6,289 bases of DNA. It comes from Ga0077536 sp943370145 (lineage in GTDB: Bacteria; Pseudomonadota; Gammaproteobacteria; Ga0077536). The notes under the pieces are model-generated. The model ran no database searches, was not told where the DNA came from, and worked only from the letters and a program-made list of their open reading frames with translations. Where the stretch lies: contig CALRPY020000111.1 in NCBI GenBank assembly GCA_943370145.1, forward strand, positions 1-6,289, given 5' to 3'. Below are positions 5,847 through 6,289 of this stretch, piece by piece; positions within the stretch are counted from its first letter, which is position 1; every line of letters starts with the position of its first letter. The position numbers and the translations under genes were made by a program.

Positions 5847-6289
5847 CTAGTTGAACATCAGTCCGGTCAGTACGAAGTCGAGCCCCAGCACCGCGAGCGA
5901 GGAATGCACGACGGTGCGCGTGGTCGCGGCGCTCACGCCCTCCGAGGTCGGTACCGCGTCGTAGCCTTCGAATACCGCGATCCAGCTGATCACCACCCCG
6001 AAGACGAAGCCCTTGATGACGACGCCGTTGATGACGTCCTCGACCAGCAGCACCTTGGCCTGCATCTGCGACCAGAAGGAGCCGTCGTCGACGCCGAGCA
6101 GGCCCACCCCGCAGAACCATCCACCCAGCACGCCCACGGCGGTGAAGATCGCGGCCAGCAGCGGCATCGCGATGATCGCGGCCAGGAAGCGCGGCGCCAC
6201 GATCCGGCGCAAGGGGTCGACCGCCATCATCTCCATCGCGCTCAGTTGCTCGGTCGCCTTCATGAAACCGATCTCGGCGGTCAGCGCGG
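5847..6289 (-). CDS. mlaE: MlaE permease of the phospholipid ABC transporter (5' end outside window)
   Basis: The last 146 complete codons of the MlaE/YrbE permease are present, out of about 260 in the family. The frame runs unbroken to the window edge, so the ATG at 6263 is internal. MlaE is the integral membrane dimer that couples ATP hydrolysis by MlaF to lipid movement through the MlaD ring. The visible part begins at ALTAEIGFMKATEQLSAMEMM, the conserved amphipathic coupling helix, followed by VDPLRRIVAPRF. Hydrophobic segments come next around LAAIIAMPLLAAIFTAVGVLGGWF and VVIKGFVFGVVISWIAVF. The end, PTSEGVSAATTRTVVHSSLAVLGLDFVLTGLMF, is the family signature. mlaD follows after 8 bases. 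The missing N-terminus and, by synteny, mlaF should lie beyond 6289. Confidence 0.96.
   Translation of the reverse strand, partial: ALTAEIGFMKATEQLSAMEMMAVDPLRRIVAPRFLAAIIAMPLLAAIFTAVGVLGGWFCGVGLLGVDDGSFWSQMQAKVLLVEDVINGVVIKGFVFGVVISWIAVFEGYDAVPTSEGVSAATTRTVVHSSLAVLGLDFVLTGLMFN

Noticed and set aside
5371..6120. Longer - strand start for mlaD reaching into mlaE
   Set aside because: The extension is a shadow of the conserved mlaE C-terminus. The ATG at 5838 gives the expected short N-terminus before the membrane anchor.

Overview
The window is about 6.3 kb of GC-rich bacterial chromosome that reads as ordinary core envelope-biogenesis DNA from a Gram-negative bacterium. The gene content (opgGH plus an mlaEDCB cluster, beside what looks like the end of a Do/HtrA-type periplasmic protease) and the codon bias point to a high-GC gammaproteobacterium. 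I cannot name an order. No mobile element, CRISPR array, tRNA or rRNA is visible.

Layout. The + strand opens with the last 31 codons of a probable Do-family protease (1-96). A 139-base intergenic stretch with two strong hairpins follows. Then comes a two-gene operon: opgG/opgD-like (236-1789, periplasmic glucan-shaping protein) and opgH (1797-4283, inner-membrane family-2 glucosyltransferase), with 7 bases between them. A GC-rich bulged hairpin at 4297-4323 separates opgH from the convergent genes on the - strand. Read in the - direction, these are mlaE (5' end outside the window), mlaD, mlaC and mlaB, four parts of the Mla phospholipid transport system. mlaF would be expected just beyond position 6289.

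How the genes work together. OpgH makes and exports a beta-1,2-linked glucan backbone from UDP-glucose, and the OpgG/OpgD-like protein processes it in the periplasm to give osmoregulated periplasmic glucans. MlaE and MlaD form the inner-membrane transporter core with the ATPase MlaF and the STAS protein MlaB, while MlaC ferries phospholipids across the periplasm. Both clusters maintain the envelope, but nothing in the sequence shows that they are co-regulated.

The most notable non-coding signal is a stem-loop followed by six U residues in the 120-base gap between mlaD and mlaC, on the strand of the operon. It would split the mla operon into mlaED and mlaCB transcription levels. Other points are two tandem hairpins upstream of opgG, a 20-bp perfect palindrome inside opgH, and a twin-arginine-like leader on the OpgG/OpgD-like protein. 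I did not find an undescribed system here.
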